64,000 nucleotides of DNA. It comes from Eupeodes corollae (taxonomy: Eukaryota; Arthropoda; Insecta; Diptera; Syrphidae). The position numbers were made by a program, and so were the translations under genes. The notes beneath the pieces are model-generated. The model did no database searches, was not told the DNA's origin, and worked only from the letters and a program-made list of their open reading frames with translations. The stretch is taken from assembly GCF_945859685.1 (NCBI RefSeq), contig NC_079148.1, forward strand, positions 54,136,421 through 54,200,420, read 5' to 3'. This document shows, piece after piece, positions 24,640-37,559 of this stretch (position 1 is the stretch's first letter; each line of letters opens with the position of its first letter).

Positions 24640-25530
24640 TTGATGTATGAAATTAATTTGGGAGACATCAAGAATAGAACATCAATTTTTACCAAATGTG
24701 CGTACCTACTATTTTTAGTAGATTATATTTTTTTTATGTAAAAACTGTTGGATTTAAAAAAAAACTACTGAATATCGAAAACAATATTTTCTGTAAAAAT
24801 AAAAATAGTATGAAAACAATATTTCTAATTTTATAAAAATTATTTGAGTCGAAAGTAAATTTTTACCAAGTTTTAGTATTGTTTTTTTTGTAGGTTTTTA
24901 TTTTTTGTAAAAATACTGTTCATTCGATTTTTCTCAAAATTTAACCGAATGTTAAAAACAATATTTCTTATAATAATAAAATAAATTTGAAGCTATAATC
25001 TTAAAGTTTTGAAAAGATATTTGAGTCGAAAATAAAACTTTACCAACTTTTTACAACGGTCAATTCGAAATTTTCTCAAAATTGTAATAGATGCTAAAAA
25101 TGTTATTCTTCGTTGCAAAAAAAATTGTTTAATTGTGTAAAATCATTTTTAATTCCTAAAATTTTCAAGGAGACATTTTTTTCAGTTATTTTGATTAAAA
25201 AAACGTTAGTTGGAATTTTTTCCAAAAATATAGTTGTTTGGTATCACATTACAATACATAATATTTAATTTAATTTAAATCTCTAGCGTTTTGGGTTCAT
25301 GAGATATTTATGGTTAACCAAATTTTTTGAACTGCAATAGTAAAAGAAACCCACCTACTCAATTTTCTTGAGAGCCCTTACTGCATCTTTCTGTCTTATT
25401 ATCTGTATAACAAAATTTATTTCAAGTCGATATTTCTTCTGGTTCTTGAGCTATGGATGACGAAAAAACCTCGCTAACGTACGGACGTACACACACGCAC
25501 GCACTAACATATTTATTAAAATCTTTTATT
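24640..25530 (+). repeat. Long AT-rich repeat, family C, copy 1, with internal tandem units
   Basis: The left part holds at least two imperfect direct repeats of roughly 180 bp, anchored by TTTGAGTCGAAA-TAAA and TTTACCAA (near 24845 and 25020). The right part is a conserved tail. It has GGTATCACATTACA near 25240, ACCCACCTACT near 25350, TTGAGCTATGGATGACGAAA at 25445-25465 and an ACGTACGGACGTACACACAC string at 25477-25497. The same blocks occur at 37560-38265 (plus) and, reversed, at 61555-61805. No open frame is present. This is a dispersed family whose superfamily I cannot name. Confidence 0.7.
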
Positions 25531-28019
25531 TCTACTTTAAATACAATTTTAAATTTGTGTACAAAAATGTTTAATAAATAAGAAATATAAAATTACCAAT
25601 TTAAAAAAAAAACTTACACTTGTCTTTCACATAGAATGGTTATCACATACTTTTACTGGAAACTCTTATTTTTCCCATAATAAATACAAAATGCTTTACT
25701 GTCCTGTTTGCGGACTTTGAAAACTTTGTATGAATAAAAATGCAATTTCATTTAATTAAGTGCTTGCAACACTCTTCAATTATTAGTGATAACAAAAATC
25801 ATCGAAAAGAAGATTTTCAAGCAATTTAATATTTAATTATTTTCTATCAAGGGATAAACAATGCACATACATATTTTCTTTTCTAAAGGCAGTCATTTTA
25901 TTTTGAAACAAATTCAAAAGGCTTTGAATTTGAATTATAGATGAAGTCTATGAACATACATTGATCTCAGAGCATAATAAACAAAAAGGGAATGCTTTTT
26001 CAAAGACAGAGTTACTATTTTTTTTCTTTTTGAATATTTTTTAATAACATAATTACTTCTTAAGTTGGTACCTTCTTTAATTTATTGGGTCTGTATTATT
26101 ATTTTAACAAACACACGTAGTATGTAACCTGATTGTAAACCCAATCATTATTCAATCTTTTGTGAATAAATATCCTTATGATTTCAATTTGTAGATTGAA
26201 TTTATTGAATTAACTTCAAAACTAAAGTTTTTAACTGCAAAATACGTAATAATTTTTCATACATAAAATTGCAATAATTTCTTAAACAAACATTTTAGTA
26301 TATTTTTTTCCTTGGAATTACTTACAATTTTGTCATGTGACCACAACACATCTCAAAGTGGAAATCAATAAATGTTATCTTTTATTTCTTTATGAAACAA
26401 GGCCTAATGCGTTGGCCGAATATGACTCAAGGCCTAAGTTCATATACTTTTACGAAAAATACACAAATATCTATGAAAATTATTTATTGCAGCAAAAGAA
26501 CAAACTTAAAGTACTTATCTTTTACACACATTATGAAATATGTTCCAAGTGTTGAAAGACGCAAACGGTTCTGTTCAACATTTTCTAGAATGGATACTGC
26601 AGAAAAATAAAATAATGTTCTTTCAACTGAATTATTTTGCCACAAACTTGACTTTTAAAACATTTTTTAAGTATGAAATATTTTTAAAAGATAATAAATT
26701 ACTGAATTATTTTACCTATTTTGATTTTGACTTTAATACGTTTTAACAAGCATATTCATAATTTATTTGTTTTATTCAAAGTGTCATGACCCAAAATTAT
26801 TAATTACAGAGCGTAGCTCATAACTTTGTTAAATGCAATATGTGCGTCTCTGTTAACTCTTAAGACCATGAAAAATGCCAAACTTCATTTTATAATTTTA
26901 TGTTCTATTTCATACCAATACTTTACAATGAATGTAAAATTTTAATATTTTAGAAACCAAGAACTCATAGAACTAAAATTCAATCACGAATATTAGAATT
27001 ATTGCAAACAGATATGTTTGCCTTAATACAAAGTTGTGTTTAACAACATCATGAATAAAATACAACTTATAAGATGATGGGTTAGGCCTTGACTTAATAT
27101 TATTTATTATGAGTAATGAAGCCCTGATGCTGCACGCCAAACTTTATTAATAAGATTGCACTCTGTGAACATTTTCAATACCTCAGTAAACAGCCTGGCC
27201 TACTCATATATCCATTTATGTTATTGTTAAGAGAAAAAATAGTTAAAGAAAAAAAAAACAAAAATATTGCAACACATATTTTTGCAATATGCTATGCAGT
27301 CAGAGAGAAGATCACATTTCAGTTTAGAATAATTACATTACATCTGCAATAGACACGTGACTTCACGGAGGTTGTGTCTGTTGATTGGCTTTTGAACATA
27401 ATTTTTTTTGTTTAAAGAATTTTATAATATGCTGACATTCAAAGACTCTATACAAAGATATAACTATGGTTCATATTTATGCACAGTACCTTGATATATA
27501 CAAAAGTCACGAATAAAACTTAATACCCATATATTTTTTTGCTCAAGGCTTCTCGGATGGATCAATTTTTTAAGAAAACAATAATTCTTAAAATTTCAAC
27601 TTATAGAAGGAGATTGCTCAAAATCAATAAAAACATAATGCACCCACGCTGCGAAAATATGTTCATTGCATTTTGATTGATAAGTATAGATTGTTAAGGA
27701 AGGTATCATAATTTTAACATTTTGTATACACTGCTGCTGATATTTAAAATAGCTTAAGCCACCAGCATAAATTTCATATCGAAAAAATAGATCTTTTTAT
27801 AGGAAACAATTCAAAAACAGTTTTAAACAAATTTATCCTTAAATTATGTTATCCCAATATATGTTAACAAAAAAGCACCAACAATCGTTGGCCATCTTAT
27901 TGTAAACATATTACATACTGTAGGAGCTCTAGCCTAATGCGTTTCATGATTTTAATTTAAAAGCGCTAAAACTTTTACCTTTCAAAGAATTTTATAATAT
28001 ATATATTAAGAAACAAAGT
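25531..28019. other. AT-rich DNA, no recognised gene
   Basis: Overlapping open frames at 26337-26746 have no recognisable domain, and their base composition is that of the surrounding DNA. No repeat family from elsewhere in the window was detected here. Confidence 0.4.
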
Positions 28020-28110
28020 AATAAAGCTCATATGGGGCTCAGAAAATCCAAAAGTAGTTCAAGGCGAGGTCGGATTTATAGAGTATGTCATTGGTCCGTA
28101 TTTCTTTGAC
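28020..28110 (+). pseudogene. Possible mariner-like transposase scrap
   Basis: A short plus-strand stretch reads WGSENPKVVQ and, about 15 residues on, VIGPYFFD. These resemble two consecutive blocks of mariner-type transposases (IWGSENP and GVIGP-FF). The spacing is about right, but the text between them and the continuation are not recognisable. The call rests on two short motifs. Confidence 0.4.
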
Positions 28111-28484
28111 CTATTATTTCTTTACTGTGTTAGAAGTTCTCTGTTTACGTAGTTTAACACTTTGGCCACGATTATGCAATTGAACAACATAAGATTTATT
28201 TAGTGAAGCTATACAAAAAAAATCTTGTTAATAGTCCAAAAATTAGTTAATTTCCTTAAGAGAATAGCATGCTGCCAATCCCGAGACTGCCATTTGAATA
28301 ATATTGCAGTTTACGTTTTATGACAAAACTAATCGTTGTGATGTGCAAATGGTAGACATGTGAATTCAAGTCACAAGCATCCACAGGTTTTTCTCAAAAC
28401 CCACCTCTGTCTTTCAACTCCTACTCTCACTTTCCCGCGGGTACCTCAACTGAAGATTGGGTTCTAACCCCAGTTGAAAGTTGG

Positions 28485-30330
28485 TTGGGGCAGCAAACGA
28501 GAGAGGGAAGCTTCTTCGACATATTCGGAGCCCAGGCCTATAAAGAGTGGTTTATCCGGCTCCCCGTTCTTGGAGTTATACCAAGGTTGAGGTCTGTGCC
28601 ATCGGGATGGCTACCTGATCACGTAAAAAAATACATTAGTTGCGAAGCACCAACAGGCCTCGGATACGGACGGATTCACTGTTGCCAACCCAAGCAAACA
28701 AAATAAGGACAATGAACTTCGGATCTGTACGTGGAATGTTAGGTCCCTCAACAGACCACGTGCAGCCAAACAATTAGGCCCTAAACTGCTGCAAGGCAGA
28801 TATTACCGCCATCCAAGAAGTGCGATGGGATGGACTTGGTAAACGCAAACTAAAAGACTGCTATGTATACAAGGACGACTGCTACAGAGAACAAAGACAG
28901 CGTTTTTTTGGGTGTGGATCTGTTGTTGAAACTAGACTCAGGTCTTGAGCTTCAACAGTGTAAGAGAGCGCATCATGACAATCCGCACCAAGGATAAATT
29001 CGTCAAACTAACTAACTAAACCTAATATGCGCGAATGCCCAAACAGAGAAGAAAGATGAAGACACCAAATACATATTCTTCGAGCTCCTGGACAATATTT
29101 ATGCGTAGTGCCCTGGCTATGACATTAAAATTATCTTAGGAGATTTAAACTCCAAGCTAGGAAGAGGATACATCTTTGGTGGCACAATCGGTAGATACAG
29201 CCTGCACGACAGAGCCTCCGACAACGGATTCAGGATGATCGATTTTGCTGCATGGCGAGACGTTCTGGTAGCTTGTACGCAGTTTACACTTCTTAATATC
29301 CACAAGGGGACATGGAAATTAGATCAATCAACTGTCAACCACATTGCGATCGACGCACGACACTTCTCCAGTATACATAATATTCGAACTTTCCGAGGGG
29401 CCAACATTGACTTGGACCACTACCTCACTGTAGCCAAGGTGCAATCGATACCCACTATCTCTTTATCGATTTCAAAGCGGCGCGTACGACAGTATCCATA
29501 GGAAAGAGCTCTACAGAGCAATGTCTTGTTTTGGCATCCCTGTCCAACTTATCCGTTTGTGCAGAATGACGATGGAGAATGCACGCAGCTCTATCAAGGT
29601 TGGAAAAGATCTCTCCGATGCATTTGATGTCAAAAGAGGTTTTGGACAAGGCGATGCATTCTCATGCAACTTTTTTTATATCGTTCTGGAAAGAATTGTG
29701 CAAAACTCAACCGTCAACACTAGAGGCACAATCTTCCAAATGTCTATCCAATAACTCGGATACGATGATGATATTGACATAATTGGAAGCTCAAAGCGTG
29801 ATGTCAGTGGAGCATTTTTGAGCATTGAGGTTTAGTGGTCAATGAGGGCAAGACCAAGTATATGCTGTCATCAAAAAAGGACATTGAACAACAACGTCTT
29901 GGACAAAACGTCACCATTGACAGCTATAACTTCGAGGTAGTTGAGGACTTTGTCTACCTAGGCACCTCTATTAACACAGACAACGACACCAGCGCTGAAA
30001 ATAATGAAGAATAACTCTTGCAAATCGCTTCTACTTTGGACTTAGAAGGCAATTGAGAAGTAAAGTCCAGGTTCTCATTTATGGCGCTGAGGCCTGGACC
30101 CTGTCAAAGAAAGATGAGAGCGTCTGAGGATGCTTCGAGAGAAAAATTCTTCGGGTGATTGTTGGTTCTGTATGCATTGGTGGAGAATGGAGGAGAAAAT
30201 ATAACGACCAACTGTACGGGCTGTACAGTGACACTGACGCGAATGGACGTCAACGCTCCAGCCCGGAAGGTCTTCGTATCCAATCCCGAGGGACGGCGCA
30301 GTAGAGGCAGACCGCGACTCAGGTGGCACT
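28485..30330 (+). pseudogene. RTE-type non-LTR retrotransposon, internally deleted and degenerate
   Basis: This element of the type often annotated craniofacial-development-protein-2-like reads left to right. First comes a leader segment ending HCCQPKQTK (to about 28700). The start of the AP-like endonuclease follows, VEC-VPQQT in one frame and TWNVRSLNRPRAAKQL in another (28725-28770). The rest of the endonuclease is at 29120-29445: KIILGDLNSKLGRG, DNGFRMIDFAAWRD, NIHKGTWK, and FRGANIDLDHYLTVAK with its terminal D-H pair. Directly after it the RT palm begins, FIDFKAAYDSIHRKELYRAM at 29465-29525, so the linker and N-terminal RT are deleted. GFGQGDAFSCNFF, LGYDDDIDIIG (YADD with Ala to Asp) and a GRRSRGRPRLRWH ending at about 30290-30330 follow. 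Stops occur throughout. Confidence 0.9.
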
Positions 30331-30331
30331 G

Positions 30332-30362
30332 ATTTTGATTTTATTCGATTCAAAATCAAAAT
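30332..30362. repeat. Short inverted repeat at the retroelement boundary
   Basis: ATTTTGATTTT (30332-30342) and its exact complement AAAATCAAAAT (30352-30362) flank a 9-nt loop. It starts at the point where homology to the RTE C-terminus stops. It could fold as a hairpin, but an 11-bp A/T stem also arises easily by chance. Confidence 0.5.
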
Positions 30363-32707
30363 AAACTTGAAAAAACACATTTGTCGTTTTATAAAAAACT
30401 AAATTTACCCGAAAGTAAGTAAAACTCTTTCTCTCCATCTATAATTTCGATTCTCAATCTGAAATACAAATCTTAACATTTTTGATAAGAATTCCTCAAA
30501 AATTTCAATATTTCGATCAGTAAATCTATCACTCACCTTTTTCATTGCCCAAAAGATCAAAATCTTCTTTAAAACTGAGAGGGGACTAGAATAATTCTGA
30601 AAAATAATGTAGGCAGTTTGTTATTTTGTTTAAAGTAAAATATTCTTTTTTTAATATTGTTTTATTTTTTAATCATTTTATTACTGAACATTTTGGAAGA
30701 TTTTAATATTTCAATTCCAAAATTATTAGATAAACTTTAAGTTGCTGCTCTGACCTCGTATTTAAGTCTCCCAGGTAACTTAGGTAAAATTATTAAAAAT
30801 GTTGTAGGCTTTCGAGTCTTACACTCTGACACTTTCAATTCCTGCTTTTTGTGCTATGAAGCAACAGGTTAATTAGAAAACCCACCCTCATTCATTGCAT
30901 AATTTTTGCATTTTATAAGAAACATTAAAAGGAAAAAAGCAACCATATGATAATTGATGATCAATTAATTCTTCGAAAACTTGTTTGAGATATTATCTAA
31001 AAAAACAAAGGTATAATGCACTCTTATAACCATTATGGTTTATTAGAAACTACCTTAATCATCACGTGTGTGATGTGGAAATTCAACAGAAACAATTCAC
31101 TCCTCCATTAAAGCTATTTCTTAACAATGCGGAAGACATTTTAAATTCTGAAACAACAGCAGCCAATAATTGACTGAATTATTGAATAGATATTTCAATC
31201 CAATGTCACAATAGCCAATAAATACTAAGCAAGTACCAATATCAGAAGCTCAAGATTCAAACATTACAAAATACCTACTGCAACTTGTATAAGAACAAAG
31301 TCAAACAAAACGTCTTTTTTTCTAACAAAGCACCTGAATTCACGCCTTCTTAGCCTATGTCTATATCTAGATGCATATACTCAACTCATATACCTAAACC
31401 TAATCTAAATCTATATCATTGCCATAGTATGTATAATGCAACAATATAGTAATGAAGTCGACTCAATTAGTCATGAATTGCAATTCGTTTGTTAACTTCT
31501 CTTAAATGATTCGTGCCATAACGATGGCGTTTTTTCAAGGGGGCAAAGAGGAGATCATCAGAGATATACAAAGGGGTACAATTGCATAGAGAACACTCAA
31601 ATGAATGGCAAGATTTTTATTAGCCATAAAGTTATTGCATATAAAGACGGGTTAACGTTTTTATGGCACCTTAATCGATTTATGAAGCACCAGTGCTCTG
31701 AATATGCCTGAGCATCGAGTGAACATAAGAATATTACGGCAAGTGATCATTAGAATCACCACAACATCCAAGATCTTCCGCGTTTATAATTTAGAATTGA
31801 TCGAGAAACGAAGTAACGAGATGTTGTGCTTGGTGATTTATTTGATTTATGGTCTGGTTTGAGAAACTATAAGTTGTAAACATTACCTAACAACTTGGCA
31901 GCTCAAAGGTAATGATAGTTAGAATATTATTAAGAGGTGTTAGAAGAACATATAAAATAATAGAGTATAGTTACGGATTACCCTTCATGACTTACAGGTG
32001 TCTAAACTAGAACGTTTGTGTATATTTAGTACTGTCAAAATTATTACATTAGCGTATAGTTCGACCTTAAGTGTTTTTAGAAGAGTTGGTTCTCATAGTT
32101 GTTATGATGTAATTTATGAAATCCATTAACTGCGAACATGCATAGTTTTTTGTTTTTTAATTCATATTGATCTGTTCCGGAAATCAAGGTTATTTGTGTT
32201 ATTTTTGCTTGATTGGAATACTGTCAGCAAATAGATGGCGAAAAATGCTTAATGGAATCTAGAGATTAAATGTTTGGATGTAAGAGCGACAAAAGCTTAG
32301 TGTGAGTAGTTTCATTAGTTTGTACTATTAAGTGATTCAGTACGTTTTTGTTTTATACATAAATAGGATAGCTCTGCAAAAATGTGCTCAAATCATACTC
32401 AACAAGTTCAGGCTCAGTTAAGTGTTGAGAATGGAAATGATTGTTAAAAAGGTTTTTGCAAACTATATAGTGGGACTTAGATGACCATATAAAAAGATGA
32501 CACAAATGTAGAACACATTTCAGACTTTTTATAAAAAAATTAATTTATTCCCATTAAAAAAACATAATACATATGCATGTTGATATTCCAGCTTGATTGC
32601 TTAGGGCAGGTATTGATATAAACATGGTTTTGTCTCGATGTCTTAAATAATTATGAGTGACTAACTTTTCTTTGGCTTTAAACAAAAACCATGGATTTTT
32701 AGTCCGG
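30363..32707. other. AT-rich DNA, nothing recognised
   Basis: No open frames of interest and no match to the repeats described elsewhere in the window. Confidence 0.4.
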
Positions 32708-34050
32708 TAAGCGCACACTAAAGAGGGAATACTTGGATAAAAGGTGTCGGTGTATATTTATTTTGAATTCTTGAACATTGCAAGCGCGTGACAAGGCATT
32801 CCACATTCGCGTAGTAAGTCTAAAAAATTAATCTCGTATTTCATAGTACGACCAAAATTGAGCCCAAAAGTAAACTGATGAGTATTCCTAGAAGCGCGAG
32901 TTAATACCGTAATCGGTTGAATTGTTTAAGGAGAGGAATGCAAATGGCTATTTCACTTAAGCATAGTCCCATAAAATAACGGGAAAAAAGCATGAGACAA
33001 GAAACTTTCCAACAATGTTTGAGTAACGTATTTGAGTTGTTAATGGTAATGTCACCAACCATTTAAAAGCTCTTCTTTGAGTACTGTCCAAAAAGCTTTA
33101 ACAAGTTAGTGAATCATTAGCCCAGAGGTAGGAGTTATTCAAGTTTTGGACGTTTATACATAGGTTTAGTAGATTGAAGCCAGATCAGTCAAAGAGAAAA
33201 AATGTCTTGAGTCCTTTTAAAAAACCTAGACAGCTTCCGGCATTTTTGGCGATATTGCATATACGATCGCTCCACAAGAGTTGTTTACTGATACTAAGAC
33301 CGAGGATATTGAGGTTAATGCAGTCGCCATTCATAGTTAGTTACAAGGAGGGTTTATCTCGCTTTAACGATACAAGACAGCACTGGGTTTTTGTAGCTTT
33401 AAATTCCACAAGGTTTTTTATTCCCCATTGTATAATGCTGTGTAGGTCGGAATTTAATGAGCTTATCATATTTTTCCGTTGAAGTTCCACATCCGAAGAG
33501 GAGGATTGTGCTGTGAGTCTGGAAACGAATATGAAAAGCTAAGAGTGGTATCGTCAGCGAAACAATGTATTGGATTAGAAGTAGCAGGCAGGAGATCATT
33601 TATAAAAATCAAAAAAACAATCGGGGACAAAACGGAGTCCTGGGGCACACCAGCCTTTATTTTATGGGTTTGAACGATTTTAAAGAAAATTTCTAATCCA
33701 ACGAAGAAGAAATTCATCAATACCAAAAAGCACGCATTTTCGATAAGAGAGCAAGATGCCAGACTTTATCAAATGCCTTTGAAATATCAAGTGCAATAAT
33801 CCTAATTTCTATAAAGATTTGTTCCACTATTCGGTGAGATGAACCATGGGATCAACAGTGAACCTATTGCTACGAAAGCTGTATTGTCGGTCGTTAAGAT
33901 ACTTTTCCTCAAGATATTTTTAGGCTGATAATAATACAGTGTTTCCATGGCCTTAAAAAGAGCTATTGGTCGATGATTGGAGAGAGAAGAAAATTCAATT
34001 TTTTTTGGATCAGCTGAACAAATACTCGGAACGAGCCCAGCTCCAAAGCT
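32708..34050 (-). mobile_element. Jockey-type non-LTR retrotransposon, copy C (degenerate RT)
   Basis: Read on the minus strand from about 34050: PSICSADPKK and SNHRPIAL (the NYRPIA block), then KAMETLYYYQPKNI (33930-33960). An LLSKMRAFGIDEFLLRWIRN block follows near 33680-33740. Next are GVPQDSVLSPIVFLIFINDL (VPQGS altered to VPQDS) and HCFADDTTLSFSYSFPDS, the FADD catalytic box, at 33520-33660. The C-terminal domain follows in several frames, ending near TTRMWNALS (32800) and a 3' UTR shared with copies A, B and D. The catalytic Asp pair is preserved, but stops and frameshifts prevent a functional product. The upstream endonuclease and ORF1 are missing. Confidence 0.85.
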
Positions 34051-36511
34051 TAACTTTTAACTTTTTGCTAAAAAAAAAAGCTTACACAAGGTGAGCTGGA
34101 TTTTGCACGCCCGCAAATCAAGGTCCTTCCACAAAAATATCCATAAATTCGGGTCTTTTTTGAAACTTTCCTCTACAATAGCAATAGCTGCCCAATTTAC
34201 AAACATTGCTCAGAATTAAGTCTATTAAGTACAAAATGACAAACCAAATAAAGCATAAAGTAACTGGCTGTCAAAAAACAGAACTCCGAAAAGAGTATTG
34301 CCAGACATACTAAAAACAACACTTATTTTACAAAAATAGATCATACAAAAATTAAGAACTCCAACCGACTTCAATTACATATACCAAGAAGCATTTTCTC
34401 TTTCTCGCTGAATTTGTTCAGAGCAAATTTTCTATATGCAAAAATGTTTAACTATTTTCTTGGAAAAGATCAATCATTCTCAACATTTTACAATTTAAAA
34501 TGCAACGCGCCCGCGGCATTCATTAAGAATTAGGAAATAAAGCCTCATCATAATATCGAAATAATAAATCAAAATGCAATGCTGCACATTTATACAAAAA
34601 AAAAAAACAGCTTGTATTCAAGCCATAAATCTAAATGTCAATCATCCAATTTGACGGATCGATTTTGTATTTCAGTTCATCCAAATAAGTCATTGTGACA
34701 GATGTCATACACAACTGCACTGTTGCAATAGCACCAACGCACTTAGCGCTGCAACGGCAAAGCGCGGCATCTCAACATCCATGTGTTAAGTAAGACACTG
34801 AAATACCAGCAATTTGTCTGTCAAGCAGATAAGGTATAATATACTAACAGCTAGCTTAAACTTGCCAAGAAAGGTTTACACACACAAGACATTAAAAAAT
34901 AATTTAAATTTTCTCTGTTACCTTCTTGTTTCGAATTTTATATTACCTTAAATTGAAAGGCAATCTAAAAGGAAACGCATGAACAACGAGTCTTAAACAC
35001 AGTACGCACTTGCTCTTGAATAACCATTACTTTCATGTTGTCATTTTTTGACATATTTATAAGTTCCGTGTAAATGGAATTCGTTGCGAACTTATTGAAG
35101 GATGTACTTAAAGATTTGAAAAGAAAGAACTTAACCAAATCGTACCTTGCACTAAAAAATTAAGCTTTCTTATATGCTGTAAATATAGGACGTATAATAT
35201 CTATGAACATATAAAAATGAGGCTTTTTTATGACTTTCATGTCAAACTTGAATTAAGTCGTGAGAGTCGTGAGCTTGATTGTTTCCGTGTACACATAAAG
35301 GTTTTATACTTGTCCTTAAATCATGCGGTAACCTCATCATTTTATTATTAATCAGAAAGATAAGAAATGAACAGATTCCTGAAAGGCAATCAATCATGAG
35401 TAAGATCATGAGTCTCCAGAATCAACAACAACTTTCTCCCAATTTCCATCTTAAGAAGTATCTTTTCATCTGACGAAGTGATGTGAACATTTGTATGCCT
35501 ATAAAGGTGCATTTAATATATACCCACGTTTAAATCCAAAATTTACTTTGTTCGGATTGATGATGTGAACTTCTTGGGATAAGGTATTTTGTTTTCATTT
35601 TTGTGGAGCAGACCAGATCTCGGTTTCAGCGGTCGGTGCGACGATGACGACAACGCATGGCGAGAAAGTTAAATACAGCGGCAACTTTTAAGCGATTTTT
35701 ATTTATTTTAAACAAAAAAACTTGATCTTTTATTACATTTTTTTTAAGCTTCATTCCTATTTTGGACCGGTTATATATGATATGATACCAATCAAACATG
35801 CATTGTTGATCTTGACAGTAATTTGATTGTCGAATGGTAAATAAATATCAAACGCGTGAGACTTGTTGAAAAGCAAAACTAATTTAAAAAAAATGTATAA
35901 TGTACGTAATTAAGTAAAAATAATGATTATTTAGTATGAGAAAAAGTTTATATAAGCTTTAGATATTTGATACTATTATTATACTAAATAATTTATTTTA
36001 AATTGAACATTTTATTTTAATGTGGTTAAAATTATATATTTAAGCATTTCTTACTCTGTATTATTTTGAACCAAATAACATTTAAGTTGTTGGTAATGTT
36101 TGAGTCTTGTAGTCCTAGATTGTGGAATCTTGTATTGACAACTGTCAGTGTCCATATCCATACGAAATTATTTCATTGATCGTCATACCTTAAATTCTAG
36201 ATAATAAGACTTTTATTATACGTTTTAAAATGATCTAGCAGTGGTTTCTATAAACAATTCTAGGTCTGCACTGCAGGAGTCAGAGAATGTACAATTGTAC
36301 ACAATATTCTAGTATTTCAAAGCGTGGTCGGTTAATTGAGGGCAAAAGAATTAATTACGCATATAGACTGATGGAATTCTTTGAAATGTTTTATTTGTAT
36401 TTATTTTGTTCTTTTGGCTTGTTTGTAGTATTGAGGTTGTAAGATTAGAAACATTTAATTTGCCCTCTAGGCTTAAGAGGTTTAAGTATTGATGTCGTTT
36501 AAAATTATCAA
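34051..36511. other. AT-rich DNA; ACG-rich island at 35628-35670
   Basis: The A-run and GC-richer patch at 34070-34200 may be the ragged 5' flank of the Jockey copy but have no protein match. 34670-34800 is a moderately GC-rich patch without coding signal. The 35279-35473 open frame has no recognisable domain. Confidence 0.4.
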
Positions 36512-37330
36512 TTTTTGTTTTAATAAACGGACACTCAAGGGGTTATTAATACCCTTAACATGTTTAAAGTTTAAACACAGTTCGAGCTCTAGGAAAATAG
36601 GGAAGGATGAAGAAGAAAAACCGATGCACATTGTTCTTAAAGTTTTGAATACAAAATGATAGGGAAAACAGAGCTGGGTAAAGCATTCCACATTCTCGAT
36701 GTGCATTTAAAAAAAAAATTTCTTTACTTGAGAGTACGTCCCAAATTGAGCTCAAGGTTAAACTAATGTGAATTCCTAGAAGTACGAGTATTACGGCTGA
36801 ATTGTTTGAGGAGGAAAATGCAACTGGTTAATTCGACAGAAAACGGTTTTTAAAAATATCGGTAAACAACGAAAAACATGTAATATTGCGGCGTTATAGT
36901 TCTATCGCCTATCATTTTCAAAGCTGTTTTTTGGATCCTGTCCAAATCATCTAAACTTGTTTCAGGGCACCTGTCCAAATATGTGATTTATATTCAAGTT
37001 TCTGAGCTGTTGAAGTTCCACATCCGCACATCCGAAGGACAAGGATGAGAATCTTAAAACGAATATAAAAAGCTGAGGGTACTGTCATCAGCGAAATAAT
37101 TTAGTGGGTTAGAAGTTTCAGACAAAAGATTGTTTATAAAAATAAGGAAGATCGTCGAAGACAAAACGGAGCCCTAGGGCACACCAGCGTTTATTTTGTG
37201 AATATCAGATTTGAACCTGTCCAATACTACTTGAATTGAACGGTCCAAAAGGTAGTTTCTAATACAACGAAGAAGGAATTCATCAATACCAAATGCCCGG
37301 ATTTTCGATAAGAGAGTTTTATGCCAATAT
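36512..37330 (-). mobile_element. Jockey-type non-LTR retrotransposon, copy B (3' half)
   Basis: The minus strand runs from an LLRCIRNYLL-like block (about 37260-37290), through NAGVP-GSVLSSTIFLIFIN (37130-37190) and a damaged FADD region, then to a KYKSHIWTGAL-like block (about 36980). The C-terminus is GMHIENVECFTQLCFPYHF in one frame, where relatives have PRMWNALP--VFP. The 3' UTR ends in ACCCCTTGAGTG and TTTATT near 36525-36545. It aligns over most of its length with copy D at 53280-54110 and copy C. There is no clear poly(A) tail. Frameshifts are many. Confidence 0.85.
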
Positions 37331-37559
37331 TTAATATTTTAATAACAAAGATCGAAAAATTAAATTCATGTATTTTCTTTGATTATATTGATACTATATT
37401 TTTTTTAAAATAAGATACACTTTAGATTTCTTTGCTTACCCAATTATATCGAAAAATTTGGCCTTTAAAATAATTACAGGTTATTACTGATGGTTATACC
37501 AATGGTATAAATAAATTTGATACATTTTAGAAATAATTATTTGCATAAGAAAAAATTAT

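Noticed and set aside
26337..26746. Three overlapping open frames on the plus strand
   Set aside because: The overlapping frames are mutually exclusive, Lys/Phe/Tyr-rich as expected from AT-rich DNA, and match no family.
34051..34200. Extension of Jockey copy C into an endonuclease domain
   Set aside because: The minus-strand translations show none of the endonuclease signature residues. The A-run and patch are left unassigned.
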